Both the position numbers and the translations under genes were made by a program. Below, one piece after another: positions 48,126-58,830 of a DNA stretch of 64,000 nucleotides. The notes beneath the pieces were generated by a model. It did not search any database and was not told the origin of the DNA. It saw only the letters and a program-made list of their open reading frames with translations. How positions within the stretch are numbered: position 1 is the stretch's first letter; each line of letters starts with the position of its first letter. The stretch spans positions 9,897,441 through 9,961,440 of the forward strand of contig ML664175.1 of the NCBI GenBank assembly GCA_007570785.1, given 5' to 3'. This DNA is from Antilocapra americana. Lineage: Eukaryota > Chordata > Mammalia > Artiodactyla > Antilocapridae.

Positions 48126-49482
48126 ACATACTATTTGCCTACACCAAGAACAAAGTCAGAATAATAGGGAGGCAGATTATATATATGAAACAATCAGCAA
48201 TTAAAATATCAGGAAATTAGATGAATTTGAGATGTGATAGATCATTGAAGAAAAATGAAAAAATTCAAGCATTATGCAATTGAAAACAATCACTCTGAAG
48301 ATCCCCAAGGATCCTTCCATCTTGAATACTATAAACATATTCATTTGGTATACATAAATTTTTTGCCTAGACTGAAGGAAAAGGGGAATTTATTATTACT
48401 TCAGTTAAAAAAAAAAAAAGCTGCCCTAATTGAAAAAGTTGAATTATTAAACTTCATCTTAGGAGTTAGAAATAAAGAATTTTAGTAATCTACCTACTAT
48501 ACCTAAATATATTCTAGAAACTCTCAAGTACAATGTAACAAATGGAACTGTCATCCTTTTGCACTTTTTTCAATGTTTCCCTCTTTCATTCATCATATCT
48601 TATCAATTCCTCAGTTCTAGACTCACTTTATATTGTCTCTCAGCATCTAGATCTGCTTTCATCCATTCAATACAAAATCATCAAATTATTAGTTCCCTGA
48701 AATAATGCTTTTATTGTGTCACTTATCAATTCCAAACTCAATAACTCCACCAATACAGGTAGAGCTGGGTTATCCCAGTGCCAGAGGCTTCCAGAATGCA
48801 GTGAAGCACAGAATAAGCCAAATGCTCTAGGAGCTGGCACTTCCACTAGAAGTTCTGCTGCTTGGCTTGCACTGTCTAACCCAAGGAGAAGAGAACACGT
48901 AATTCTGAGCTAGAAAGGCTGACGCTGAAGTGAGGGAAGACCAAAGCATCATATCTTACAAAAAATATGCACTGTCTGGTACCCAGTAATAATTACAATG
49001 ATTGAAATGAACTTTGCGTAACACTCAATTTTCTCATCTACAAAGGACAAGTAACAATAAGCCACCCATCTCCAAAGAGCATTTGTTTTGAGGAGGAAAT
49101 ATAATCATGAAACACATTATAATCAACAAAACACAATAATTAAAAAAAATGAAATAAACTTTGCACCTTATTTCATGTCTGTGGATATGTTCTAGTGTCT
49201 CCTAATTTAGAGTCTATGGGAACTTGAACAGAATTTGTATCCTACTGTTGTGTGAAAATTGTATAATTCTTAATTATGTTGAACTGGTTCATGGTGCTTT
49301 TCAGGTCTACTATATTCTTCTACTTTTCTATATATTTATTCTATTAATTTTTGAGAGTTTGACATTGAAACTCCAATTAAAAATCTTACTTTATTTAAAA
49401 AATTTGTAAAGTACAGTGGAACTATAATTCTGTATTTTTCAAGTCTCCTATAAATGCATTATTATACTTTCATAATTTAAAA
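48126..49482. other. Intron, no gene recognised
   Basis: AT-rich intron. Chance frames only; no splice-bounded exon identified. Confidence 0.5.
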
Positions 49483-49720
49483 AATAGACTCGTGGACTCT
49501 GTGGATGAGGGAAAGGGTGGGATGATATGGGAGAATGGCATTGAAACATGTTAATTATCATATGTCTAATCAATCGCCAGCCGAGGATTGATTCTCGGGG
49601 CTGGTGCATCGAGATTTCTCGGGGGGGAGGGAGGGGTTTCTGGAGGGGGAGCATATGTAAACCCATGGTGATATCATGACATTGTATGGCAAAAACAATA
49701 AAAGGGAGGAAAAAAAATTT
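49483..49720 (+). mobile_element. L1 3'UTR fragment
   Basis: Sense L1 3' end only: actcgtggactctgtggatg, ccagccgaggattgattctc, gacattgtatggcaaaaaca, then an A-rich tail. Closely related to the 3' ends at 4.1-4.5 kb and 33.2-33.5 kb. Confidence 0.9.
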
Positions 49721-49900
49721 TAAATAAAGAAATGAAAGATTAGAAAGATATTTTCCTCTCTAAAGAACAAATACTAACAATGTAGTGTCAATTTTCTGAT
49801 TTACCTTTTTCTATTCAATACAGTTGGGAGATTATTTATTTTTCCTCATGGAATTTAACAAAGCCACTTCCATGTTGCACTTTTTTCCATGAGGACCTAC

Positions 49901-49944
49901 CGAAGTCAGCAATCCGAAAGTTGAAAGTCAGATAATCTTAAACC
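49901..49944 (-). other. ZNF280D: Candidate ZNF280D 5'UTR exon
   Basis: A 44-base segment on the minus strand lies between a strong acceptor (TTTTGCTTTTCCTGTTTAG) and a good donor (TTCG/GTAGGT). It has no ATG and contains two CpG dinucleotides in AT-rich surroundings. It lies between the CpG-island exon and the first coding exon, where a UTR exon could be. Unproven. Confidence 0.4.
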
Positions 49945-51169
49945 CTAAACAGGAAAAGCAAAATGAGTGAGTAAACAAAAGAGATAGGGATTAGGATGTA
50001 TCTAAAATTCCCAGACTGCTCCCAAACCCTCCAGGTTTTCCTTCTCAAACTTACCAAAGGTTAAGAACAAATATGTGCAAAATAAGGAATACAGGAATAA
50101 AGCCTTAGAAACAAGGAGCAAATTATGTCATAGAAATGATATTTGCATTGATTAATATCCCTCAATAGAAAGACATTCACGTCATGCTGAAGAAATCAAA
50201 TCTGGCCAAAAAAAAAACCCAACAGTGTAGCTGACTTTCTAAGGATGAAACCTACAAACTCAACCTTGGAAATTTAAGAAATATATATTAATTTACTTAA
50301 AAGTGACTATAACAAACCTACTGCATATTAACACAAATACTTTTATGAAAAATAGCTGTATTTTCCAAAACAAAAATTTAGAGGATGGCACTGTTTTCCA
50401 TTTTTTCAAATCTTATTAATTTTAATACCTGTGTTCAGAGGCAGCTGGATTCCCTTATCTGCTTCCGTATTCAATCTGTTATACTACCTTGTTCTGTTGA
50501 AGTGAGGGAAATCCAGCTTCATAGGATGTCAATATTAATAGATACATGGTAAAAGGAAGGCCTTGTAGAACCCTTACTCCATTAGCGATGGAAAGCAAAT
50601 AAGTAGAACAACTATAATGGTTGTAGGAGGCAAGCAGGTTTCATGTGTGAGTTGGAAGGCAGTGGAACTCTGTATCTTACCGTCCAAATTAACCATCAAC
50701 CTTCAGCATACTACCAGAGTCCATAAGGACAGTTTGTTTTAATTTTCCTTCTTTAGCAGTTCTAGTTTTAAAAATTGACTTTTTATGAATTCCACTGTCT
50801 CCAAGAGATCTTCAAACAACAAAGGGAAAATTTACTTATTACTTTAAAATAGAATAAAACTCATTCTATCTTATAATTACTATGTGAGCCCATAGAATAC
50901 TTTTATAAATCTAAGACACATTACGGAATCTAAGTGGTATTATTTTTCCTGCACTTTAAAATATTTTGCTAATTCCTTCATCCTCGGTGTTATTTCACTA
51001 TTGAGCATCAATTTTTCCCAACAATGCTTCAAAAAAAAAAAAAAACTAAAATAATAAAACAGAAGAATGATTTAACTGCCTAGAAGGATAATGCAAAAGT
51101 GAAATAAATCATCACTAATACATTATGCTTTGCCTTTCTCCTCTTCTTTTGAGTTTCCCTATTGTTTGA
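49945..51169. other. Intron, no gene recognised
   Basis: AT-rich intronic DNA with no supported feature. Confidence 0.5.
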
Positions 51170-51770
51170 CACAAAATACTGCATCAGCCTCCAAAAAGGT
51201 ATAGAAGACTGGAGGCATTATCTTTGTAGTCTGTGTCAAGAAGGAAAGACTTTACTTCTACCCCTTTAGGATGCAATATCTGTGCCCTGTGAATTAACAA
51301 AAGACAAGTCAACAGGAGAAAAAACACATTAATTTTTATTAATATTTACATATACTAGAGTTCACAGAAAAGAAGTAAAACTCAAAGAAGCAGTTAAATT
51401 CAGAGTATATATCATTTAAACAAAGGAAAGGGAATTGGGGCTTTAAGAGACAATAAATTGTGTGGAGGGGGGAGATTAGTAACTATGTGGTAACTAATGG
51501 AAGGTAAGGATTATTTTAGTTGAGTCTGTTAATGCAAACTCATCTAATACCAACTCTCCATCTTAAATAGTAACAGTCGCTCTTCCCTTTCTGGTAGGGT
51601 GATGGAAAAACCTTCAAAAACGAAATGTATGCCCTGCTTTTAGGCAACTGATGGGGGGGGGAGGGGGAGGGGGTTGGTGGCGACTCTTACTGCAATTCCA
51701 CATTTGTTGATTCTCAATTACCTTCCACTCAAAATAATCCTTATGTCAAAGTGGCATATTTTAGGGGACA
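51170..51770 (-). mobile_element. ERVL-type LTR
   Basis: Read on the minus strand it begins near CCTAAAATATGCCACTTTGA and ends near the complement of 51170. Internal landmarks include GCCTAAAAGCAGGGCATA. It shares these with the copies at 42.5 kb and 60.6 kb. A purine-rich run (ggggggggagggggagggg) lies at 51653-51674. Family name uncertain. Confidence 0.5.
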
Positions 51771-51810
51771 GATCCTTTCATCAGCTTCTAGTTTTCAATG
51801 ACTATGGTTA

Positions 51811-52150
51811 AGAACTCAGAACTTGGGGGCTTCACTGGTAGCTCAGTGGTAAAGAATCTGCTTGTCAATGCAGGAATCATAGGTTGGATCCTTGGTCCGG
51901 AAAGATCCCACCTGCCACCAAGCAACAAAGTGCATGTGCCACGACTACTGAGCCTGTTCTCTAAGGCCTGGAAACCTCAACTACTGAAGCCCACGTGACC
52001 CAGAGCCTGAGTTCAGCAAAAAGAGAAGCCACTGCAATGAGAAGCCCACACACCACAACCAGAGAGTGGCCCCCACTCAGTGAAACTAGAGAAAAAGCCC
52101 TAGAAGCAACAATGGTCCAGCACAGCCAATAAATACAGAACTCAGAACTT
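51811..52150 (+). mobile_element. CHR-type tRNA-Glu SINE with duplication
   Basis: Starts gcttcactggtagctcagtg and continues through the CHR body (acgactactgagcctgttct) to ccagcacagccaataaatac. The 14-base repeat agaactcagaactt flanks it at 51811-51824 and 52137-52150. Confidence 0.88.
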
Positions 52151-53210
52151 TTAATTTTCTGTCCATAATGGAACAGAAGAAAACGGACAGAGGAGACATT
52201 TCAAAGTTGTTAGATGAACCTAAAGAAGCACTTTAGACTGTAATAATGACGGTGAAGTTTGGGAACTCTAAGGCTAAGTCTAGATTAGACTAAGTCCCTA
52301 GATAGATTTTCTCAAACTCAAAAATGAGTAAACAATATATTTCTAAAAACTAAAAGGAAATACAGTATTCTCATTCAGCAGGAAAGCCTTCATCATGCAA
52401 AATTTTTCTAAGAACGCAAAAGGACATGTGACAATATTCTTTCATCCTTCATGTCTGTGGGCTAAAATTTAACTTGATACAGTTCTTAAGTGGAGAATTA
52501 TTAAATGCAGAGATATAAAATGGTGACTAGAAAGAAATAGGCAATGCAGAGAATTTTTTAATTCACTGGATTATTCTAATTGGTGTCTACAAATCTAAAA
52601 CTGGAAATACCTTGCAATTAGGAAGTAAAGATGGCTATCTTCCCTTCAGAAAAATTTTAAATCATACAAGTTTTCAAAAAATTTGTGAAGTATGGCATTT
52701 GAGGATGCACATTGCAAAAAGAAGACCCAGAGGAATGATAAGAGCGAACCTACTAAGGAAGTATTTGAAATCTCAAATCACCATGTTCCAGATTCATGTA
52801 TGACAGTTGAAGAATTAGTCATATGCAGACAATGTTGCCTATTTTAAGTAAACTTCAAAGCTGGAAAACACAGACTAAAACTCTAGGCAACATATGACAG
52901 TGTAACACTGTAAGCTTGAAAAATTCATAGAGTGATTCAGAAAAGGGATGAGAGCAGAACCAAGACCATCACAAGAACTAACAAAAGAATCTGAAAATTT
53001 TCTCAGAAATACAACTTGTGACAAATTTTTTGTAAGTTTAGAATTGGCTTAGTATTAGCTAGCAAGAAACTTTCCTTAGTATCAGAAAGAAAAGGCTGAA
53101 CTTCTGTGAAATTTCACAAAGGAAAAGCAAGAGAAGTTAATTGCATATAATCTGGTTTTCAAACATATTTAATGATTCTTACTGCCCTAAAAAAAATTAC
53201 TACTCTCAGG
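52151..53210. other. Intron, no gene recognised
   Basis: AT-rich intron. Only chance frames. Confidence 0.5.
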
Positions 53211-53330
53211 ACTTCCCTGGTGGTCCCATGGTTAAGAATCCACCTTTTAACTTGGGGGACGTGGGTTCAATCCCTGGGTGGGGGACTAAGATCCCAGATG
53301 CCACAACTAGAGAAAGTCCACACACTACAA
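53211..53330 (+). mobile_element. CHR-type SINE fragment
   Basis: tRNA-like head gacttccctggtggtcccat and gtgggttcaatccctgggtg, followed by a short remnant of the body. Confidence 0.8.
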
Positions 53331-53340
53331 AATAGAAAAA

Positions 53341-54121
53341 TTTAAATATATAAAATAATTTTAAAATTAAAAGAAAAAAAACTAGAACGCTTCTCAGCTC
53401 AATGCATTCTCAAGTATCAATGAGTTTTTTAAAACCCTGTATAAGTTAACCTGGAGACAGTTAAGTAAAAAAACTAAAGGAGGGGTAGATACTGATTAAG
53501 AAAGTCAGGGTCTATCCATGAGATGAACAACACAGGGTTTAGGCCCTGCTCAGTTGAAAATCAGTGTGTAATAGCTGGCACCTTCATATGCATGATTCCA
53601 AATACTTGCATTCAACCCAACTGCTGATCATATAATACTGCAGCATTTTTACTGAAAAAGAAAATCCATGTGGACCTGAAGTTCAAACTCATGTTGTTCA
53701 AGGGTCAACTATACTTAAAAAATGACTTGAAGATGATGGCCTATGACTAATATTACTATCATTATATGAAGAAAGCTTCAATTACAAAACCATAAGTTAC
53801 CAAGAACATTTCTCATGTAACTAGGAAAAGCACTTATGGGAACTATAAGAGAATTCTATCTCACCCTCTAACCAAAATATTCTAAGGTCTAAGTGGGAAG
53901 AATAAAGGAAGATGCTCTTTGTGCAAATAAAAAACTGAAAAAAAAAATCATGTTACAAATACAGTATTTGTCAAGAGAACTCAAATGTGATGCATATTAA
54001 TTGTAGGGGTAGTATTAGATGAATGAAATTTTTTTTTAATTTCTTATTTCTAAGTACATACAAAGAAATGTTATGTTTAAATTCTTATTAAAAGTTCAAA
54101 TAAGTTGTTTTAAATTATGCC
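53341..54121. other. Intron, no gene recognised
   Basis: AT-rich intronic DNA without a supported feature. Confidence 0.5.
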
Positions 54122-54334
54122 TTTGTTGTTGTGTAGTCGCTCAGTCACGTCCAATTTTTTGCAACCCCATGGACTGTAACCCAACAGGCTCCTCCATCCA
54201 TGGGATTTCCTAAGCAAGAATACTAGAGTGGGTTGTCATTTCCTTCTTTAGGTGATCTTCCCAACCCAAGGATTAAATCTGCATCTTCTGCACTGGCTGG
54301 CAGGTTCTTTACCACTGAGTCACCAGGGAAGTCC
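54122..54334 (-). mobile_element. Bov-tA SINE
   Basis: Antisense Bov-A body followed by the tRNA-head complement (ttctttaccactgagtcacc, agggaagtcc). Confidence 0.9.
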
Positions 54335-54336
54335 AC

Positions 54337-54641
54337 GTTACCCCTCTGCTGCTTCAGCTGCTGCTGCTAAGTCGCTTCAATCATGTCTGACTCTGTGCGA
54401 CCCCATAGACGGTAGCCCACCAGGCTCCATCATCCCTGGGATTCTCCAGGCAAGAACTTTGGAGTGTGTTGCCATTTCCTTCTCTAATGCATGAAAGTGA
54501 AAAGTGAAAGTGAAGTCGCTCAGTCATGTCTGACTCTTCACAACCCCATGGACCACAGCCTACCAGGCTCCTCCATCCATGGGATTTTCCAGGCAAGAGT
54601 ACTAGAGTGGGTTGCCATTGCCTTCTCCGAGTTACCCCTCT
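54337..54641 (-). mobile_element. Bov-A2 SINE with duplication
   Basis: Dimeric Bov-A2 (54348-54630) with the gaaagtgaaaagtgaaagtg linker. The 11-base repeat gttacccctct flanks it (54337-54347, 54631-54641). It landed almost next to the Bov-tA on its left. Confidence 0.92.
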
Positions 54642-55819
54642 ATCCTTCTGTAAATGATATAGATTACATGATGATATAAAATTATATAAAATAGTTTAAA
54701 ATGTTTAAAAAAACAATTCCTTTTGATCTAGAAAATAAAGATTGACAATCATTTTTCCTGGTATAATGAGAAGTAAAAGAATCCTTAAAACAACTACTTT
54801 GCAAAAACCAATAAAAATTTCAAGCACACATTTTTGATACAAGTTACCAAGTAAACCAAGTCATTATATATACCTTTAAGACAATTTGACTGAAAAATCA
54901 AGTTTTTTGAGTATCCTAAAGCAGGGAAAAAAAAAACTATTCAGGAGTATATATTTAATTAGTGAGTATGTCATAAATATTTCTCATCATTCAAAAGTTA
55001 TTTCTGAAATAACAAAATATGTTGTCAACAGTCTCCAATTTCCTGTCATCCAAAAATGTCATTTACTTTCTACTTAAAAAAAATTGCTATTCCATGTAGG
55101 TACATCCCCTACCCAATTACTATAGAAAAAGAAATCTTGGTATAGTTCTAAATAAAAAAAGAACAGTGTGGTAAAGAAGGGCACAAAATGATTTATTTAT
55201 TTTCTTTGACCTCCTTGTCCCTACTAAGAAAGTCAATGCTGAGTAGTAAAACACTGGACTAAGAAGCAGGACTGGACCAGATAGCCTAACTCGAAAGAAT
55301 GAGTTTAACTGGGAACGCTGTATAGTCTTCCAACACAGAACTTTCTATTTCTCAAAGCTCATTACTGCTATGAGGGTCTTGAGCAAACTGTCAAAGGAAG
55401 CAAAGTCTAGTATCTACTTTCAGCCTCCTCTTCCCTACCACTGTAGGCTCTGATGCCAACTGGAGCAGCAATTCCAAGATCCCTAAACTAGGTAAGTCAG
55501 TTCTATCCTTCAAAACTGTTCCCTTCCTTCATTCAAACATCCATTTCTAGAGGATTGCTCCCTACTGTGTTATCAGATCACTGCAGTTAAATTCACATCA
55601 AATACTAATGCCAAAATATCAGCCCACAGATTATCTGCTAATCGCAAAGGGAAATGCTTACAATGGAAAGATAGTCTGTCACCATCTTACCCAAGAGATC
55701 AAATTTAGGATTACCAACAGGATAACTCCACTTTATGTGCTTTCTGATATTGTATAATATGCAGCACATTGCATAACTTGTGAAATATTTTTGCCAAAAT
55801 TATTTAGCCTGACCTACTC
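54642..55819. other. Intron, no gene recognised
   Basis: AT-rich intronic DNA with no supported feature. Confidence 0.5.
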
Positions 55820-56018
55820 CCCTAATGCTGGGAAGGATTGGGGGCAGGAGGAGAAGGGGATAACAGAGGACGAGATGGCTGGATGGCATCACCGACTCGA
55901 TGGACATGGGTTTGGGTAGACTCTGGGAGTTGGTGATGGACAGGGAGGCCTGGCGCGCTATGATTCATGGGGTCGCAAAGAGCCAGACACGACCGAGTGA
56001 CTAAGTGAACTGAACTCA
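55820..56018 (+). mobile_element. BovB 3' tail
   Basis: Sense BovB tail: aatgctgggaaggattgggg, gatgagatgg-type body, gttggtgatggacagggagg, ending cgagtgactaagtgaactga. Relatively undiverged. Confidence 0.9.
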
Positions 56019-56335
56019 AGTCTTTAGACCTAACTTCGAGTTTATAGAAAATACAGGGAATACAGCATACAATTAAACCCCATGAAGAAGAAACTGTCAG
56101 TAAAACACAGAATGTAAGTTATTCTACAAGCCTATGGCCTGGTCGCTTCAAAATATCAATGTCATTTAAATCAAAAAAGGGAACCACACTGAATTAAAAG
56201 AAACTAACACAAATGGAACACATGGTTAGATACTGGTTCCAAAATAAATGACTAAAAGAACTTTGGACAACAGGGAACATATGAAGAACATGAGAATACG
56301 TACTACATACATACTACATACACACATTAGATTAC

Positions 56336-56590
56336 CAGGGATTGCTGCTGCTAAGTCGCTTCAGTCGTGCCCGACTCTGTGCGACTCCATAGATGGCAGC
56401 CCATCAGGCTCTCCTGTCCCTGGGATTCTCCAGGCAAGAATACTGGAGTGGGTTGCCATTTCCTTCTCCAATGCATGCATACATCCTTAAGTCGCTTCAG
56501 TCATGTTCAACCCTGTGCAACCCTATGGACAGCAGACCACCAGGCTCCTCTGTCCACAGGATTCTCTAGACAAGAATACTATCAGGGATT
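56336..56590 (-). mobile_element. Bov-A2 SINE, truncated, with duplication
   Basis: Two Bov-A units, the second truncated and the linker shortened, flanked by the 8-base repeat cagggatt (56336-56343, 56583-56590). Confidence 0.85.
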
Positions 56591-57540
56591 ATGTAAGGAT
56601 TATTCTTAACTTTAAGTGTGATTATGATTATTGTCTATACATACTGACACACATACAGTACTTAAGTGTGAACTGCCATGATGTATGAAATATGCTTTGA
56701 AAATGTTCACCAAAAATAACCCTGAGACAAGTAGATAAAGCAAATGTGGCAAAATAGTAACAACTGTAAAAACTAGGTAGTAGGTATGAGGATTCAACCA
56801 GGCTATTCAATCAACTCTTCAATGGTGGGGTCGGGGGGAAGAATAACATGAAAACTTACATTAACGAAAAGTTATAAAGCTAAGAAATGAACTCTTAAAA
56901 ATGCAAAGGAAAGGGCAACTGAATATTCTTTCTTAAATTTTGCAGGTGAGCCTATGCTCTTTTCCTCACTCACCTCATTCTCACAAAAAAATTAAAGTTA
57001 ATTGCACACTCAATGAGGAATAAGACCTAAGATTCAAGAAATGGCTCTATCACTTCCTAGCCATGACTTCATTCAAGACCTCTCACCCTGAGTTCTCCTT
57101 CCTCACCTGCAAAATCAGTTCCAGCATCACAGATCATAGGAGAAGGGGTTGGGAGATACATGTCAGAAGGTAGCAAAGATCAATCCAAATGCAGGACACA
57201 ATTATACTGGTATTTGTACTGACATTTTAAAACATCGAGAGCACAAAGCCCCAGTTTAATTCTCTAAGCAGATCAGTCCCTTGGTCACAGACACATTAAG
57301 TTTCTGCTTAAAGCCAGCCTGAATAGGAAAACCAATCCCCCAAAGCAGGACACCTCATAACTGTAGAGAGGTGGCTTTTGTGCTTTCAATCGGTCCTGTT
57401 TCAGTTTTTTGTTTAATGGTTTAATGCCGCTAAAAGACGTCAAATTCTTAATACACAGTTACAAACTGAAAACAATAAATAAATCAGGTTTAGGTTCACA
57501 GAATTTTTTCTTTAAACTAACAACTCTTGGTAAACAAAGA
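56591..57540. other. Intron near the promoter, no gene recognised
   Basis: Plain intron of ZNF280D leading up to the CpG island. A 10-C run at 57547-57556 lies just beyond. Confidence 0.5.
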
Positions 57541-58198
57541 AAACCGCCCCCCCCCCGACGAAGGTCTCGCGTGCTTGCAGAAGCGGGTTCACTTTGACGT
57601 TTCTCCTCTCTAGTCAACCGTTCCATAAAAGCGTTAACACTTGAAATAAGTCGGGAATTCCGAACTCCCTCCATCGCTAGAGCAGGATAAAACCACAGAA
57701 TGAGATCATTCTTTCCGTCTCAGAAGTGGAACCTGCAAGCTCCGTTAGGAAATTGTGTATCAAGTCCACGTTTCTCCTCAGCGCCCCTCTCCTGTAGACA
57801 ATAACGGGCCGTCTAGGGCAGAGCGGGGAAGCCCTCTGACAAGAAGGCGGATGTGAGCGGGGAATGACTGGTCACCTGGGCGGGGGTACCTGGGCCCCAC
57901 GGCCCCCGAGGCCTCAAGATTCGGCAGCCCCTTTGGTCTCTCTGCCTACAACTGACGAGGCTCGGGGGAGAGACGAAGCGAGAGGCGCACGGGTTCCTGG
58001 CCAACAGCAGCACAAAATATACGGAAGGCCAAGGGAGGAGCCTCCGAAGAGAAAAGCCCAAACCAGGCCAGGGGCAAACAAGCCCTGGGGGGCGAGGCGG
58101 GGCGCGAAGGCGACAGCGGCGGCCTGCGCGGCCCCGGCCCGCCACCCGGAGCCGGCTGCCGCGTCGCGCCGGTGTCCCTCCCCCGCCGGGGCCGGCGC

Positions 58199-58208
58199 AA
58201 GATGGCGG
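58199..58208 (+). promoter_or_regulatory. YY1-like site
   Basis: AAGATGGCGG matches the YY1 core. It lies in intron 1 of ZNF280D, about 190 bases inside the exon 1 donor. Confidence 0.55.
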
Positions 58209-58351
58209 TCCGGCCGTCGCCGCGCAGCCGGTCCCCTCCCCCGCGCCCTGGGCGCTCTCGGCGACCCGCGCCGGCCTCGACACCCCCAGCCCGGCGCCCC
58301 CGGAGTGAGGCGGCGCAGGCCGCGCGGGAGGGCCTCTGCCTGCTGCAACGC

Positions 58352-58384
58352 GGGGCGGGCGTGGGCGGGCGGGGGCGGGGGGCG
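58352..58384 (+). other. G-rich tract, possible quadruplex and Sp1 sites
   Basis: Several GGG/GGGG runs (ggggcgggcgtgggcgggc, then gggggcggggggcg) end right at the exon 1 donor. On the ZNF280D coding strand this tract is C-rich. Confidence 0.6.
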
Positions 58385-58389
58385 CTTAC

Positions 58390-58560
58390 CGTGAGCGGAG
58401 CGGATCGGCCTGACTGGGGCCCTGAGGAGGAGGAGAAAGAGGAGGAGGAAAAGGAGGAGCACGAAAAACTACACGGCGGCGACGGCGGCGGCTCCCATTG
58501 CGGAGCAGGCGGCCGAGCCGTGGGCAGGGGGGGCCCTCGTGGAGTCAGCGCGCTGCCTCA
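58390..58560 (-). other. ZNF280D: ZNF280D non-coding exon 1
   Basis: The minus strand reads CCGCTCACG/GTAAGCGCC, a consensus donor at 58390. The upstream sequence is GC-rich and Cys/Gly-poor in any frame, with a (TCC)n tract complementary to 58423-58461, so it is read as 5'UTR. The 5' boundary near 58560 is a guess. Confidence 0.7.
58469..58498 (-). other. Short upstream ORF in exon 1
   Basis: The minus strand reads ATG at 58498-58496, nine codons (MGAAAVAAV) and a TAG ending at 58469. If the transcription start lies upstream of 58498, this uORF could dampen ZNF280D translation (inference). Confidence 0.5.
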
Positions 58561-58830
58561 TGGGTAGGCTCCGGGTCAGCCTCTGCGCGTCCGGACTCCC
58601 TTTCTTCTCGCCGACGCGGGAGGCGGGCGCGGGCATGTGCGCCGCGTCGCGGGCCCTCGAAGGATCCGGCGGCTCTCCACGCGCGAGCCGCCGCCGATGG
58701 CCAGGGACTGGGTCGGGGTCCGAGCGGTAGTGGGTGCCACCTACTCGCTGGCCAGCAACCCGGAAATCGGGGCCGCATCGAATCTGAAGACGTGGAAACG
58801 CGAGGTCCGGGACCTCCCTGGGTGTAACAG

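Larger units (their letters stand above)
2054..58560 (-). other. ZNF280D: ZNF280D transcription unit, 5' half
   Basis: Six coding exons and a non-coding first exon lie in order on the minus strand, all with GT donors and AG acceptors and matching phases. The joined frame gives 247 codons with no stop. It was assigned from remembered ZNF280-family N-terminal sequence: the exons read MAELFMECEEEELEPWQ, then NRVNPSSYSRG, then RSSDSSVIVQP, then SKRPSTSEVN, then the first zinc finger. These blocks fit ZNF280D better than the X-linked paralogue ZNF280C, which differs in exons 2-5. The family is nuclear C2H2-type zinc-finger proteins, presumed DNA or chromatin binding. The remaining fingers and the 3' end lie beyond base 1. 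The start is placed in the CpG island; the exact transcription start, about 58.5-58.6 kb, is inferred. Confidence 0.9.
57840..58830. promoter_or_regulatory. CpG island promoter of ZNF280D, possibly bidirectional
   Basis: GC content and CpG density rise sharply against the AT-rich surroundings. The island holds a YY1-like AAGATGGCGG (58199-58208), G-rich Sp1-type boxes (58352-58384) and the first exon of ZNF280D with its donor at 58390. In human the TCF12 gene lies head-to-head on the other side, so plus-strand transcripts may also start here (established synteny from memory; not shown by this sequence). Confidence 0.85.
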
